Assembly (NCBI RefSeq): GCF_030506305.1
Contig: NZ_CP119421.1
Location: 3,178,501 to 3,242,500, forward strand
DNA from: Porifericola rhodea
GTDB taxonomy: Bacteria; Bacteroidota; Bacteroidia; Cytophagales; Cyclobacteriaceae
Direction of reading: 5' to 3'
Length of the DNA stretch: 64,000 nucleotides
Shown in pieces: positions 44,725 to 52,867 of the stretch. The notes under the pieces are model-generated. The model was not told where the DNA came from. It ran no database searches and saw only the letters and a list, made by a program, of their open reading frames with translations. Each line of letters starts with the position of its first letter. Within the stretch, counting starts at the first letter, position 1. The position numbers were made by a program, and so were the translations under genes.

Positions 44725-46281
44725 ATGAAAAAATTATTATTCTCAATATTCACTTTTTCCTTTATGCTGATGTATACAGGCTGTGGTGATGATTTTCTGG
44801 ATAGAAGAGATCAGACCAGTGTAAACTCAGCTTCTTTTTACCAGACTGAAGATGATGCTATTGCCTCTGTTAATGCGGTATATGCCCCTCTGCAAAACTT
44901 CAGTCTATGGGGTAGAAGAATACACTTTTTGTTAGATTTTGCTTCCGATGAAGTGGCTTCTACTCCCAATACGCAGGGCGCTCCTTTTGAGCTTATACTT
45001 CATACTTTTGGCCCCCAGGGCAATGAGCATATTGATAATCCCTGGAATATGTTTTACCGCATGATAGCTAAAGCAAATATCACTCTTTCAGAGGTGCCTG
45101 ATATGGAAATTGATCAGACAGTAAAAGATGAGGTAATTGGTCAGGCTAGATTCTTGAGAGCCCTTGGTTACTTTTATATCAATGCATTATGGAATGGTGG
45201 GCCACTCAAGACAGAGGAGAACGCTAACGATTTAGCAACAGAAAGAGCTACAGCAGAGCAGATCTGGAGCCTTGTAGAATCAGACCTGAATGACGCTATT
45301 GCAAAATTGCCATGGAGCTGGGAAACTACTGATGCGGGTAGAGCTACTAAAGGAGCAGCAAAATCCTTACTTGGTAAAGCTCATCTATTTCAGGAGGAGT
45401 ATGCAGAAGCAGAAGCAGCTTTTATGGATGTAATTAACAATGGACCCTACTATCTTATGGGAGGAGAAGATGACCCGGCAGGAGCGGCTAGTACCGTAGA
45501 AGAAGCCATTCAGGCCATGCGTACTAATCATGATTTTGGTGTAAAAAATAATGGTGAAGCTGTATTTGAGGTCCAGTTTAGATCAGATGCCGGAGGCTTA
45601 AGCTGGGATAGTGGAAACTCAGCCGGTTTGGCGGAGTCTACGATTCGCCCGCATGAGTATGGGGTAGATGGTTCTTCGTTTTACAATGCAAAACCCAGTC
45701 CTGAACTTCTGGCGGCCTATGAAGGAAACGGAGGAACAGCCATCGGCGATCGCGATCCGCGTTTTGAAGCATTTTTCTTTACTGAAAACGACACTATTAT
45801 GCAAGGAGGCACCGCCGTACCTTACGCAGATAAGATCTCTAATGTAGGCTATGCTTTTAAAAAATATCAGCACAGCTCAGATGTATCATACTCTAATGAT
45901 AACAATGTAAACCATGATGTTATTCGTTATGCTGATGTTATCCTGATGGCTGCTGAAGCCAAAATTAAGACCGGTAGCATAAGCGAAGGTATCGCTTTAA
46001 TTAACCAAGTGAGAAGAAGAGCCGATCCGACGGGGGGGATATTACAGTTACGTCCAGAAAATGTAAGTGAAAGCCAGGCTATGGATTTTTTGATTAGTGA
46101 AAGAAGAGTAGAGCTCTGCTCAGAACAGGTAAGGAGGCTTGATCTGGTAAGATGGGGTATTGCAAAGGACTATATTGACAATTTTCAGGTCAATAAGCAC
46201 GAATATTTTCCCATTCCTCAGACTGAGCTAAATGCAAATGAAGCTCTTACGCAAGCCGATCAAAACCCGGGCTACAATTAA
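44725..46281 (+). CDS. SusD/RagB family outer membrane lipoprotein
   Basis: A 518-aa surface lipoprotein that closes the SusC barrel and captures substrate. I chose ATG 44725 (MKKLLFSIFTFSFMLMYTGC) because it gives a proper lipobox YTGC; the upstream frame from 44530 reads through the SusC end. TPR-like helices (ARFLRALGYFYINALWNGGP, TKGAAKSLLGKAHLFQEEYAEAEAAF) and the C-terminal block RYADVILMAAEAKIKTGS and LISERRVELCSEQVRRLDLVRWG are SusD signatures. The ending NPGYN is typical. The nutrient is unknown. Confidence 0.94.
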   Translation: MKKLLFSIFTFSFMLMYTGCGDDFLDRRDQTSVNSASFYQTEDDAIASVNAVYAPLQNFSLWGRRIHFLLDFASDEVASTPNTQGAPFELILHTFGPQGNEHIDNPWNMFYRMIAKANITLSEVPDMEIDQTVKDEVIGQARFLRALGYFYINALWNGGPLKTEENANDLATERATAEQIWSLVESDLNDAIAKLPWSWETTDAGRATKGAAKSLLGKAHLFQEEYAEAEAAFMDVINNGPYYLMGGEDDPAGAASTVEEAIQAMRTNHDFGVKNNGEAVFEVQFRSDAGGLSWDSGNSAGLAESTIRPHEYGVDGSSFYNAKPSPELLAAYEGNGGTAIGDRDPRFEAFFFTENDTIMQGGTAVPYADKISNVGYAFKKYQHSSDVSYSNDNNVNHDVIRYADVILMAAEAKIKTGSISEGIALINQVRRRADPTGGILQLRPENVSESQAMDFLISERRVELCSEQVRRLDLVRWGIAKDYIDNFQVNKHEYFPIPQTELNANEALTQADQNPGYN

Positions 46282-46298
46282 TTCACAACTCAGAATAA

Positions 46299-46323
46299 AA
46301 AGCCATGCTAACAGCATGGCTTT
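46299..46323. terminator. Terminator after the first SusCD pair
   Basis: Stem AAAGCCATGCT (46299-46309) and AGCATGGCTTT (46313-46323) with a tiny loop and T run. It lies between the SusD gene and the convergent FG-GAP/ASPIC gene and may act in both directions. Confidence 0.88.
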
Positions 46324-46332
46324 TTATAAAGC

Positions 46333-49300
46333 TCATTCTTGATTTTTGTAAGAGATTTGGATTTTGCTCATATCAATACTTCTTTTACTACCAGAGTAAT
46401 TATATATCGTCACTTCACTGATGCTGTCGGCTGCTACGCACCATGTTCTGCTGCTCTGAGAAAGGTAACCTTCACCATAGTGAAACTCCCTTTTATAGGT
46501 CTTACCATTTTTATACTCAGCGATAGCAAAAAAATCATCGTACCTCAAGGGGATCATCAGTAAATCTTGCGGGCTGGCAGCTTTTGCATAAGCTTTAAGA
46601 CTATCCGCATTGGAGGATATCCAGTACTGTGGCTGCTGGTCTTCACCCATAATCCGCGTCATAGCTTTGGCATCGGTATCTACCCAAAAGCCGCTTTCCT
46701 GCATGCTCGCTGGTAGAAAATCTCCTTTTCCGTTGCCTAACAATACGTTGCCTATGCCTGCATCATACTGGCCCGTCTGAGTTTCTGTAGCATAAGAGTT
46801 ACCAACACAAATCAAATCAGGGTAGCCATCAGCATTTACATCTTCTGCCAGCATGCCATAAATAGGAGCGAACTGAGCTTTTAAGGGCAGAGGGCTTATT
46901 TTGAATTTACCATTGCCCAAATTTTCCAGATAGCTGCTTTGCATATGCACACTCTGGAGGACGTAAGCATCTTCCAGTTCCTCCCCGGTAAATACATCGG
47001 AGAACTTAGCCTGTCCGTAAGTTTCGTAGCGTGGAAAGCGGCGTCTCAATTGAATGATCTGGCCCAGCAGTGCATCGCGTGGTGCTACCGGATACTCCTC
47101 TCCCATATTGTAATAAGCCATTATGGGGTCAATAGTGTTATTTTGATCAAAATCTTTGACGTAAATACTAAGAGGCTCCTTAGCTGAGACACTAAACTTG
47201 GAGTTTAGCCCCAGATTGCCTGCCAAGTAGTCCAGGTCACCATCCTGATCAAAGTCTTCGGCCAGCAGACTGTTCCACCAGCCCGAGGTATTGGGCAAGC
47301 CGGTCTGAGCGGTCTCATTCTCAAATTTTCCTTTTTGGTTACGCATAAAAGTGAGAGGCATCCATTCTCCTGCTACTAATAAATCTACCTGCCCGTCACC
47401 ATCAAAATCTGTCCAGAGCGCAGCAGTGACCAGCCCGATCTGACTAAGTGCAGGGGCAACACTTTCGGTAACATCAGTAAAAGTGCCGCCATTATTACGT
47501 AATATGTAGGAGCGGGGGGGGAGTGGGTATTTTTGTGGGCGTAGCCTGCCTCCTACAAACAAATCCAGGTCACCATCCTGATCATAGTCAGCTGCCACAA
47601 CACAAGAACCGCTGGTTTTCATGTCTGGCAAAGCCTGCGCTGTAAGCGTAAAATTTCCCTGTCCGTCGTTCAGGTACAGTCGATCCTGATAAGCCTCATG
47701 TCCTTCATAAAATTCATTTCCTCCGCTTACAACATACAAATCATTGTCGCCATCCTGGTCCGCATCAAAAAACAGGGCGCCCATGTCTTCACTTTTCTGC
47801 TTTTCTTCCAGCGGTGTAGTTGCAAACGAACCATTAGCCTGCTGAACGAGTAAGTAGCCAGAAAAACCATTGGCTCCTCCCATATACATATCATCTAAAC
47901 CATCTCCGTTGATGTCTCCTACGGCTAGTGCAGGGCCATCTCGAGAGTAGCGCCGGGGCAGCAGGCTCTGGTAGTGAAAGTCAATAAAGTCATTTTCCTG
48001 ATGCAATAGTTTTGGTACGGCATGCATCGTAAGTAAGGGGGCGGGAGCAGGGCTGGATGGCAGCTTAAGAGGCTGTGCGTCTTTATAATTGAGCTCAAGT
48101 ATTTGGTTGGCATTCACATGATAAAGCCGCTGGGTACTACCATCTGGCCACTCTACCCAGATAGAGTCCAGCAATGTATATTGCCCTAAACCAAAGTGTG
48201 CTTTTTCGTCTACGCTGGATTTATACCCCCGGTATACGGTATGGTAATGGTACTGCCGTTGCTCATTATACCAGAGCGTAATTTTAGTCCCCAACCCTGC
48301 AAGATTGCCTTTTGGGCCATGTAAACGGAAGCTGATATAATGATTATTTCCTCTCTTAGCCTGGTTTTGGAAGATAAAAGCTTCATCATTGATATTATTC
48401 ATTACCAGGTCCAGGTCGCCGTCATTATCCAGATCAGCGAATGCCGTACCGTTAGAAAACGAAGGAGTGGCTATTCCCCAGGCTTCTGATTTATCTTCAA
48501 AAGTAAGATCCTGTTGGTTACGGTAGATGTAGTTATGTACTTTGGCCGGTTTTAGTAAAGAAGTGAGCCGTTTAGAGGTAGAATCCCGGCTCTCCTGAGT
48601 GCCAAACTGAGTGGCAGAAGACTGGTACATAATGTAGTCCAGGTCAGTTACATCTTTAGCATAGCCGTTGGTAATAAGCAGGTCACGATAGCCATCGTTA
48701 TCATAATCAGCAAAGAGTGAACTCCAACTCCAGTCTGTTTTGTAGATACCTGCCAGGTGTCCAATCTCACTAAAGGAAAGCTCTCCACTCGGACTAAGCC
48801 CATTGTTAAGCTGTAGGGTGTTTCTCATGTATTGGGGAGTATAACCCATATCCAAAGCAAGATCAAACTTCTCAAAATTCATCTTAGGCAGCATGGTTTT
48901 CTGCCGGAGGTTATCTTCCGGAAGCATGTCCAGCACTACTATATCCACCAGGCCGTCATTGTTATAGTCTGCAATATCGGTACCCATACCATTATGTGAC
49001 TGATGTTTAAGGTAGTCAGTAGCCTTATCGGTAAAGCTTCCCTCACCATTATTTATCCACATCAGGTCGTTCGTTATAAAATCATTAGCAGCATATACAT
49101 CTGGCCAGCCATCCTGGTTCAGGTCGTTTACAGTAATACCTAGTCCGTAGCCTTCTGTAAGTATACCAGCTTCCCGGCTTACATCTTTAAAAACTGGATG
49201 ACCACCGGGGCCAATACCTTCATTTCTATAAAGCTTATCGTTACTTACACCTTCTCCGTTCGTTTTTTTAGGGCGGGTATTATTATGGCTAAACGTCTCC

Positions 49301-49908
49301 ATGCCGTTGGTCAGGAGGTACATATCCAGATCACCATCCTTGTCATAATCTAGAAAAGCAGCCTGAGTAGAGTAGCCCTCATCGTCCAGACCATAAGCCT
49401 GAGCCATTTCTGAAAAAGAGGGAGGGTCATTGCCATCGTTGATAAACAAAAGGTTTCTGCTGGCTTTCTGGTTAAATTTATTGGCTACACTTACATAAAT
49501 ATCCAGGTGACCATCCTGGTTGATGTCTACCATGGCTACTCCGGTACACCATCGGTTAATATCAATGTTTGCCTGCTGACTGATGTCTTCAAATTGAAGT
49601 CTGCTACCTTGCCCGACTTCAGTTCGGTTAAGGTATAACTGATTGTTTACTGCATTACCCGCAAAAAAGATATCCGTTAGCCCGTCATTGTTTACATCGC
49701 CTACGCCTACTCCACTTCCATTATAAATGTAAGGGTAGTCAATGACATTGAGAGTGTCATTTTCTTCTATCTGGTTAATAAAATAAATACCACTTTCGGA
49801 TGAGGAAATCCTCTCAAAAAGCTTTTCGCTATCTGTTTCGGGGGTACATCCGTTCAGGACACAGTAGCAGAGAAGTAGCAAGCTATATAATGGAAAAAAA
49901 AGACGCAT
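46333..49908 (-). CDS. FG-GAP/ASPIC-UnbV repeat lipoprotein (CRTAC1-like)
   Basis: A 1191-aa lipoprotein with lipobox LNGC (Cys about 20). I start at ATG 49908 (MRLFFPLYSLLLL) since the 41 residues upstream are not a signal. About twelve calcium-binding FG-GAP repeats with DxNxDGxxD loops are seen, such as DVNNDGLTDIFFAGN, DYDKDGDLDMYL and DLDNDGDLDLVM, forming beta-propellers. An ASPIC/UnbV domain (about 530-625: ISFRLHGPKGNLAGLGTKITLW, KAHFGLGQYTLLDSIWVEWPDGS) interrupts them. The C-terminal part contains a second propeller. Such proteins often accompany SusCD pairs and probably bind glycans at the surface. It is convergent to the first SusCD pair. Confidence 0.9.
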   Translation of the reverse strand: MRLFFPLYSLLLLCYCVLNGCTPETDSEKLFERISSSESGIYFINQIEENDTLNVIDYPYIYNGSGVGVGDVNNDGLTDIFFAGNAVNNQLYLNRTEVGQGSRLQFEDISQQANIDINRWCTGVAMVDINQDGHLDIYVSVANKFNQKASRNLLFINDGNDPPSFSEMAQAYGLDDEGYSTQAAFLDYDKDGDLDMYLLTNGMETFSHNNTRPKKTNGEGVSNDKLYRNEGIGPGGHPVFKDVSREAGILTEGYGLGITVNDLNQDGWPDVYAANDFITNDLMWINNGEGSFTDKATDYLKHQSHNGMGTDIADYNNDGLVDIVVLDMLPEDNLRQKTMLPKMNFEKFDLALDMGYTPQYMRNTLQLNNGLSPSGELSFSEIGHLAGIYKTDWSWSSLFADYDNDGYRDLLITNGYAKDVTDLDYIMYQSSATQFGTQESRDSTSKRLTSLLKPAKVHNYIYRNQQDLTFEDKSEAWGIATPSFSNGTAFADLDNDGDLDLVMNNINDEAFIFQNQAKRGNNHYISFRLHGPKGNLAGLGTKITLWYNEQRQYHYHTVYRGYKSSVDEKAHFGLGQYTLLDSIWVEWPDGSTQRLYHVNANQILELNYKDAQPLKLPSSPAPAPLLTMHAVPKLLHQENDFIDFHYQSLLPRRYSRDGPALAVGDINGDGLDDMYMGGANGFSGYLLVQQANGSFATTPLEEKQKSEDMGALFFDADQDGDNDLYVVSGGNEFYEGHEAYQDRLYLNDGQGNFTLTAQALPDMKTSGSCVVAADYDQDGDLDLFVGGRLRPQKYPLPPRSYILRNNGGTFTDVTESVAPALSQIGLVTAALWTDFDGDGQVDLLVAGEWMPLTFMRNQKGKFENETAQTGLPNTSGWWNSLLAEDFDQDGDLDYLAGNLGLNSKFSVSAKEPLSIYVKDFDQNNTIDPIMAYYNMGEEYPVAPRDALLGQIIQLRRRFPRYETYGQAKFSDVFTGEELEDAYVLQSVHMQSSYLENLGNGKFKISPLPLKAQFAPIYGMLAEDVNADGYPDLICVGNSYATETQTGQYDAGIGNVLLGNGKGDFLPASMQESGFWVDTDAKAMTRIMGEDQQPQYWISSNADSLKAYAKAASPQDLLMIPLRYDDFFAIAEYKNGKTYKREFHYGEGYLSQSSRTWCVAADSISEVTIYNYSGSKRSIDMSKIQISYKNQE

Positions 49909-50157
49909 GCTGTGTAGTATGGGTTGTATCTGTATTACTTGATTAACCCAATTTAAGGCTTTTTTTTGGCATGCAGCAAGAGTAAAAATGATTATAAGGG
50001 AATTATTTAAAAGCGGTAAAATGTAGGTCAAATTATAAAAATTGAGGGTTCTGGCTAAGTGTTACAAACAATGCATCCTTTTTTATTATTAGTTTATTAG
50101 CTAAGTGTCCACTCAGTTTAAGGACATAATTTTTTAACCGCTATAAATTTTTTAAAC

Positions 50158-50490
50158 ATGAAAAAACACGAAGATCTAATCCAGAAACTAGCAGACTGTC
50201 TGGCGGCTTGTCAGTTTTGTGCCGACCAATGCCTGGCAGAAGACGATGTAGCAAAAATGATAGACTGTATTCGTACCGACCGTGACTGCGCGGATGCCTG
50301 CCAAATGGCGATCAATTTTGTAGCGCGCCAGAGTAGTAATTCCAAATCTGTTGTAGACTTATGTCGTAATTTATGTAAAGCCTGTGGTGATGAATGCGCC
50401 AAACACGACATGGACCACTGTCAGGCCTGTGCCAATGCTTGCCGTGCCTGTGAAGAGGCCTGCGAGAATTTCTTAAAGGTAGCGGCATAA
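50158..50490 (+). CDS. Four-helix bundle copper-binding protein (DUF326, Csp-like)
   Basis: A 110-aa cytosolic protein with about 17 cysteines spaced CxxxC and CxxxxxxC along four amphipathic helices: CLAACQFCADQCLAED, CIRTDRDCADACQMAI, CRNLCKACGDECAKHD and CQACANACRACEEACENF. This is the pattern of the Csp copper storage proteins (often misannotated ferredoxin). It would bind Cu(I) ions as thiolates. No signal peptide is present, so it is of the cytosolic type. A terminator follows. It is a single gene. Confidence 0.88.
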   Translation: MKKHEDLIQKLADCLAACQFCADQCLAEDDVAKMIDCIRTDRDCADACQMAINFVARQSSNSKSVVDLCRNLCKACGDECAKHDMDHCQACANACRACEEACENFLKVAA

Positions 50491-50979
50491 TAGAAAATCA
50501 CCTGCTATACTTTAGCAGGTGATTGCTAGTATAATATAATTACTATAAAGTTTAGATTTTACAGGTTAAAAACGGTAAATGTTATATATAGAGGTGTTTG
50601 AGTTATAAATATGAAACTTGTACTTTCTTTGCTTTTTCTGCTGACTTTTTGACCTCATGATTAAAATGAAACATAAATATTGCTACAAAAATGGCATTTG
50701 AGGGTAAATAATAAACCAAAGGCAAAAACTTAATTAAGGTAGCATAACTTAATACGAATAGCAATGCAAAGCTTTGCGCAACTCCACAATAACAACTCAT
50801 CTGCTTAGTATATCTTAAAACTTTTCATCTGATTTAATAAAATGATAATAATTGCTGTCAAAATTGAATTAAATGTTTGAGTTTGACGGTATGACCTGGT
50901 TTTGTTTGAAAAAATAAAAAAATAGCTTTAATATGAATAAGATTCGTAGCAGATAAACCCGAATTATAAAAGCAGTACT
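50491..50979. other. Intergenic region upstream of the ECF sigma gene
   Basis: Nearly 490 AT-rich bases with the terminator of the copper protein gene at the left end. A minus-strand frame of 65 codons (50603-50800) is not supported by a start site. The promoter for the sigma gene must lie in the right half. Confidence 0.5.
50496..50524 (+). terminator. Terminator after the copper-binding protein gene
   Basis: Perfect 12-bp stem AATCACCTGCTA (50496-50507) and TAGCAGGTGATT (50513-50524) immediately after the stop codon; no long T run. Confidence 0.75.
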
Positions 50980-51576
50980 TTGAATATACCAAACTCAGAT
51001 AGCGAACAGAAGCTGGTTTCCATGCTCAAGGCAGGAGACGAAAGTGCTTTTCGCTTGCTTTTTGAAAAGTATAGTAAGATAGTATATAAATATGCCTGCC
51101 TGCTTACCAAATCTCCCTTGCTGGCAGAAGAAGCTGTACAGGAGGTATTTATGAAGATATGGCAGACTAAAAATCTGCTTGATCCGGAGCGCTCCTTCAA
51201 GTCTTTTATCTTTACCATTACCAAACATCACGTATACAATCAGCTCCGCAAAGCTACAAATGACGACAAGCTAAAAGCCCAGGTGTATTATCAGCAGGAG
51301 TTTGTGTGCCATACCACAGAAAATCAGATTGCTTTTCGCGAAATGGAGAAGCTGCAAAACGAAATAATTTCCAGGCTACCTACACAAAGGCAGTTAATCT
51401 TTCGTATGAGCCGTATTCAGGGCCTTAGTCATAAAGAGATAGCAGAGAAACTGGGCATCTCTACCAATACAGTAAAAGACCAAATTGTAAAAGCTACAAA
51501 AACTATTAAAGAGTACTTTCGCACACATGCCGATGTAGCGGTGGTACTGGTCTACTGCATCCATTTTTTTCTATAA
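50980..51576 (+). CDS. ECF sigma factor (RpoE-type, FecI-like)
   Basis: A 198-aa extracytoplasmic function sigma factor. Region 2 is seen in LFEKYSKIVYKYACLLTKSPLLAEEAVQEVFMKIWQTK and region 4 in LPTQRQLIFRMSRIQGLSHKEIAEKLGISTNTVKDQIVKA. The tail VAVVLVYCIHFFL is a hydrophobic end common in FecR-partnered sigmas of Bacteroidota. The frame begins with TTG (50980) and reads MNIPNSDSEQKLVSMLKAGDESAF; an internal ATG at 51022 would drop 14 residues that family members usually keep, so TTG is preferred. It lies 237 bases before the FecR gene and would direct transcription of the SusCD genes when released. Confidence 0.9.
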   Translation: MNIPNSDSEQKLVSMLKAGDESAFRLLFEKYSKIVYKYACLLTKSPLLAEEAVQEVFMKIWQTKNLLDPERSFKSFIFTITKHHVYNQLRKATNDDKLKAQVYYQQEFVCHTTENQIAFREMEKLQNEIISRLPTQRQLIFRMSRIQGLSHKEIAEKLGISTNTVKDQIVKATKTIKEYFRTHADVAVVLVYCIHFFL

Positions 51577-51768
51577 TTCTTTGTGCTCCTCAGCTTTATG
51601 GAGCTGCACCACAAACTAAATATTAGAAGGTCTGCAAACTAGCTGTACATACCCTCCAGAGCAGGATAGTCATGTTTTTACACCTCAATACATTAAACAA
51701 GATTGGTAGGGGGCTAATCTCTTCTGAAAAAAAAATCCAAAAAAAAATTATCAGCCGATCGTCTATTT

Positions 51769-51798
51769 GTCTTTGGGCGGTGTACTATAAACAAAGAC
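51769..51798. promoter_or_regulatory. Inverted repeat GTCTTTG/CAAAGAC upstream of the FecR gene
   Basis: 7-bp arms (51769-51775 and 51792-51798) with a 16-nt spacer, starting 45 bases before the FecR start. The position in the ECF-FecR gap suggests a promoter or operator for the FecR-SusCD unit. Confidence 0.4.
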
Positions 51799-51813
51799 TA
51801 ATTCACAACACCT

Positions 51814-52794
51814 TTGAACGAAGACCAATACATAAAACTACTGTTTGAAAAGTTTATCGCCGGGCAGTGTAGCAGAGCAGAGTTAGAAATACTGATAGAC
51901 TATATCAACAAAACAGATGATGCGAGCAACCTACCGGAGATAGATGAGGTACAAGCCCAATTGGAGCAAATGCCGGATCTGGATAAAACTCGTTCTGATA
52001 GCATATTGGCTAATATTCTAACAGCAGAACCGCAAAAAAAGCTTGTTCCACAGAGAAAAACTAAGCGCATAAGCAGCCTGCAAATGGCAGCGGCTATAGG
52101 TGGGGTATTGCTGCTTCTGGGCGTGTGCTATCAGCTCTTTTTTGCCAGTTACACTCAAGAGTACATAACAGCCTATGGCGAAGTACGTACCGTTGAGCTT
52201 CCAGATGGCTCAGAAGTGATGCTAAACGCTAACTCCAGCCTACGGTGGAAAGGCGGATGGGCTAGTTATAATGTACGCGAGGTATGGCTGAGCGGAGAAG
52301 GTTTTTTCTCGGTAGTGCATACAGAGCACGATCAGAAGTTTGTTGTGCATACCAGCCCGGGGCTCAGTGTAGAAGTTTTAGGTACCAAATTTAATGTAAA
52401 TGACCGTCAGGAGCGAATACAGGTAGTGCTCAACGAAGGTAAAGTAAAGGTGAAGGCTCCGGAAACCTACGAAAAAGAGAGGCTGATGGAGCCCGGAGAG
52501 TTGTTAGAGTACAGTGAGGAGGGCATACACCAACAGGCAGTTAACACCGAATTGTATACCTCCTGGCGAAATAATGTATTGCAGTTTGAAAACACACCCT
52601 TGAGTGAAGTGTTCAGCCTTGTTAAAGACAATTATGGTTATGAGGTTCATTTTGAGGATAACAGCATTGCTCAGCTAAGGTTTTCAGGCTTTAATGCGGC
52701 CGACGACCTTAAACTTTTGTTGCAAACCCTTAGCAAGTCATTTAAGCTAGACATACGCAAGAGAGATAATGTACTGATCATCAAGTACAAATAA
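51814..52794 (+). CDS. FecR family anti-sigma factor
   Basis: A 326-aa inner membrane protein. An N-terminal cytosolic sigma-binding part (1-88, YIKLLFEKFIAGQCSRAELEILIDYI) is followed by one membrane span (about 91-111), the periplasmic FecR domain (about 115-225, YGEVRTVELPDGSEVMLNANSSLRW, WLSGEGFFSV and LGTKFNVND) and a C-terminal DUF4974 STN-like domain (about 255-326, FENTPLSEVFSLVKDNYGYEVHF). It would hold the ECF sigma factor and receive the signal from the STN domain of the neighbouring SusC. The start is TTG at 51814; the next ATG is over 50 codons inside, so TTG is needed. Confidence 0.92.
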   Translation: MNEDQYIKLLFEKFIAGQCSRAELEILIDYINKTDDASNLPEIDEVQAQLEQMPDLDKTRSDSILANILTAEPQKKLVPQRKTKRISSLQMAAAIGGVLLLLGVCYQLFFASYTQEYITAYGEVRTVELPDGSEVMLNANSSLRWKGGWASYNVREVWLSGEGFFSVVHTEHDQKFVVHTSPGLSVEVLGTKFNVNDRQERIQVVLNEGKVKVKAPETYEKERLMEPGELLEYSEEGIHQQAVNTELYTSWRNNVLQFENTPLSEVFSLVKDNYGYEVHFEDNSIAQLRFSGFNAADDLKLLLQTLSKSFKLDIRKRDNVLIIKYK

Positions 52795-52867
52795 GATACC
52801 CTGTCAGTTGGAGTCATACTTAGTTCTGGCTGGCAGCATTACTAATACAACCTAATACAACATCATC

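Noticed and set aside
49909-50031. Extended N-terminus of the FG-GAP/ASPIC frame
   Set aside because: The 41 extra residues lack the usual signal layout; ATG 49908 begins a clear lipoprotein signal.
50603-50800. Minus-strand frame of 65 codons with hydrophobic segments
   Set aside because: No ribosome binding site, an AT-rich hydrophobic composition that arises easily by chance, and no similarity I recognise. It also lies in a promoter region.
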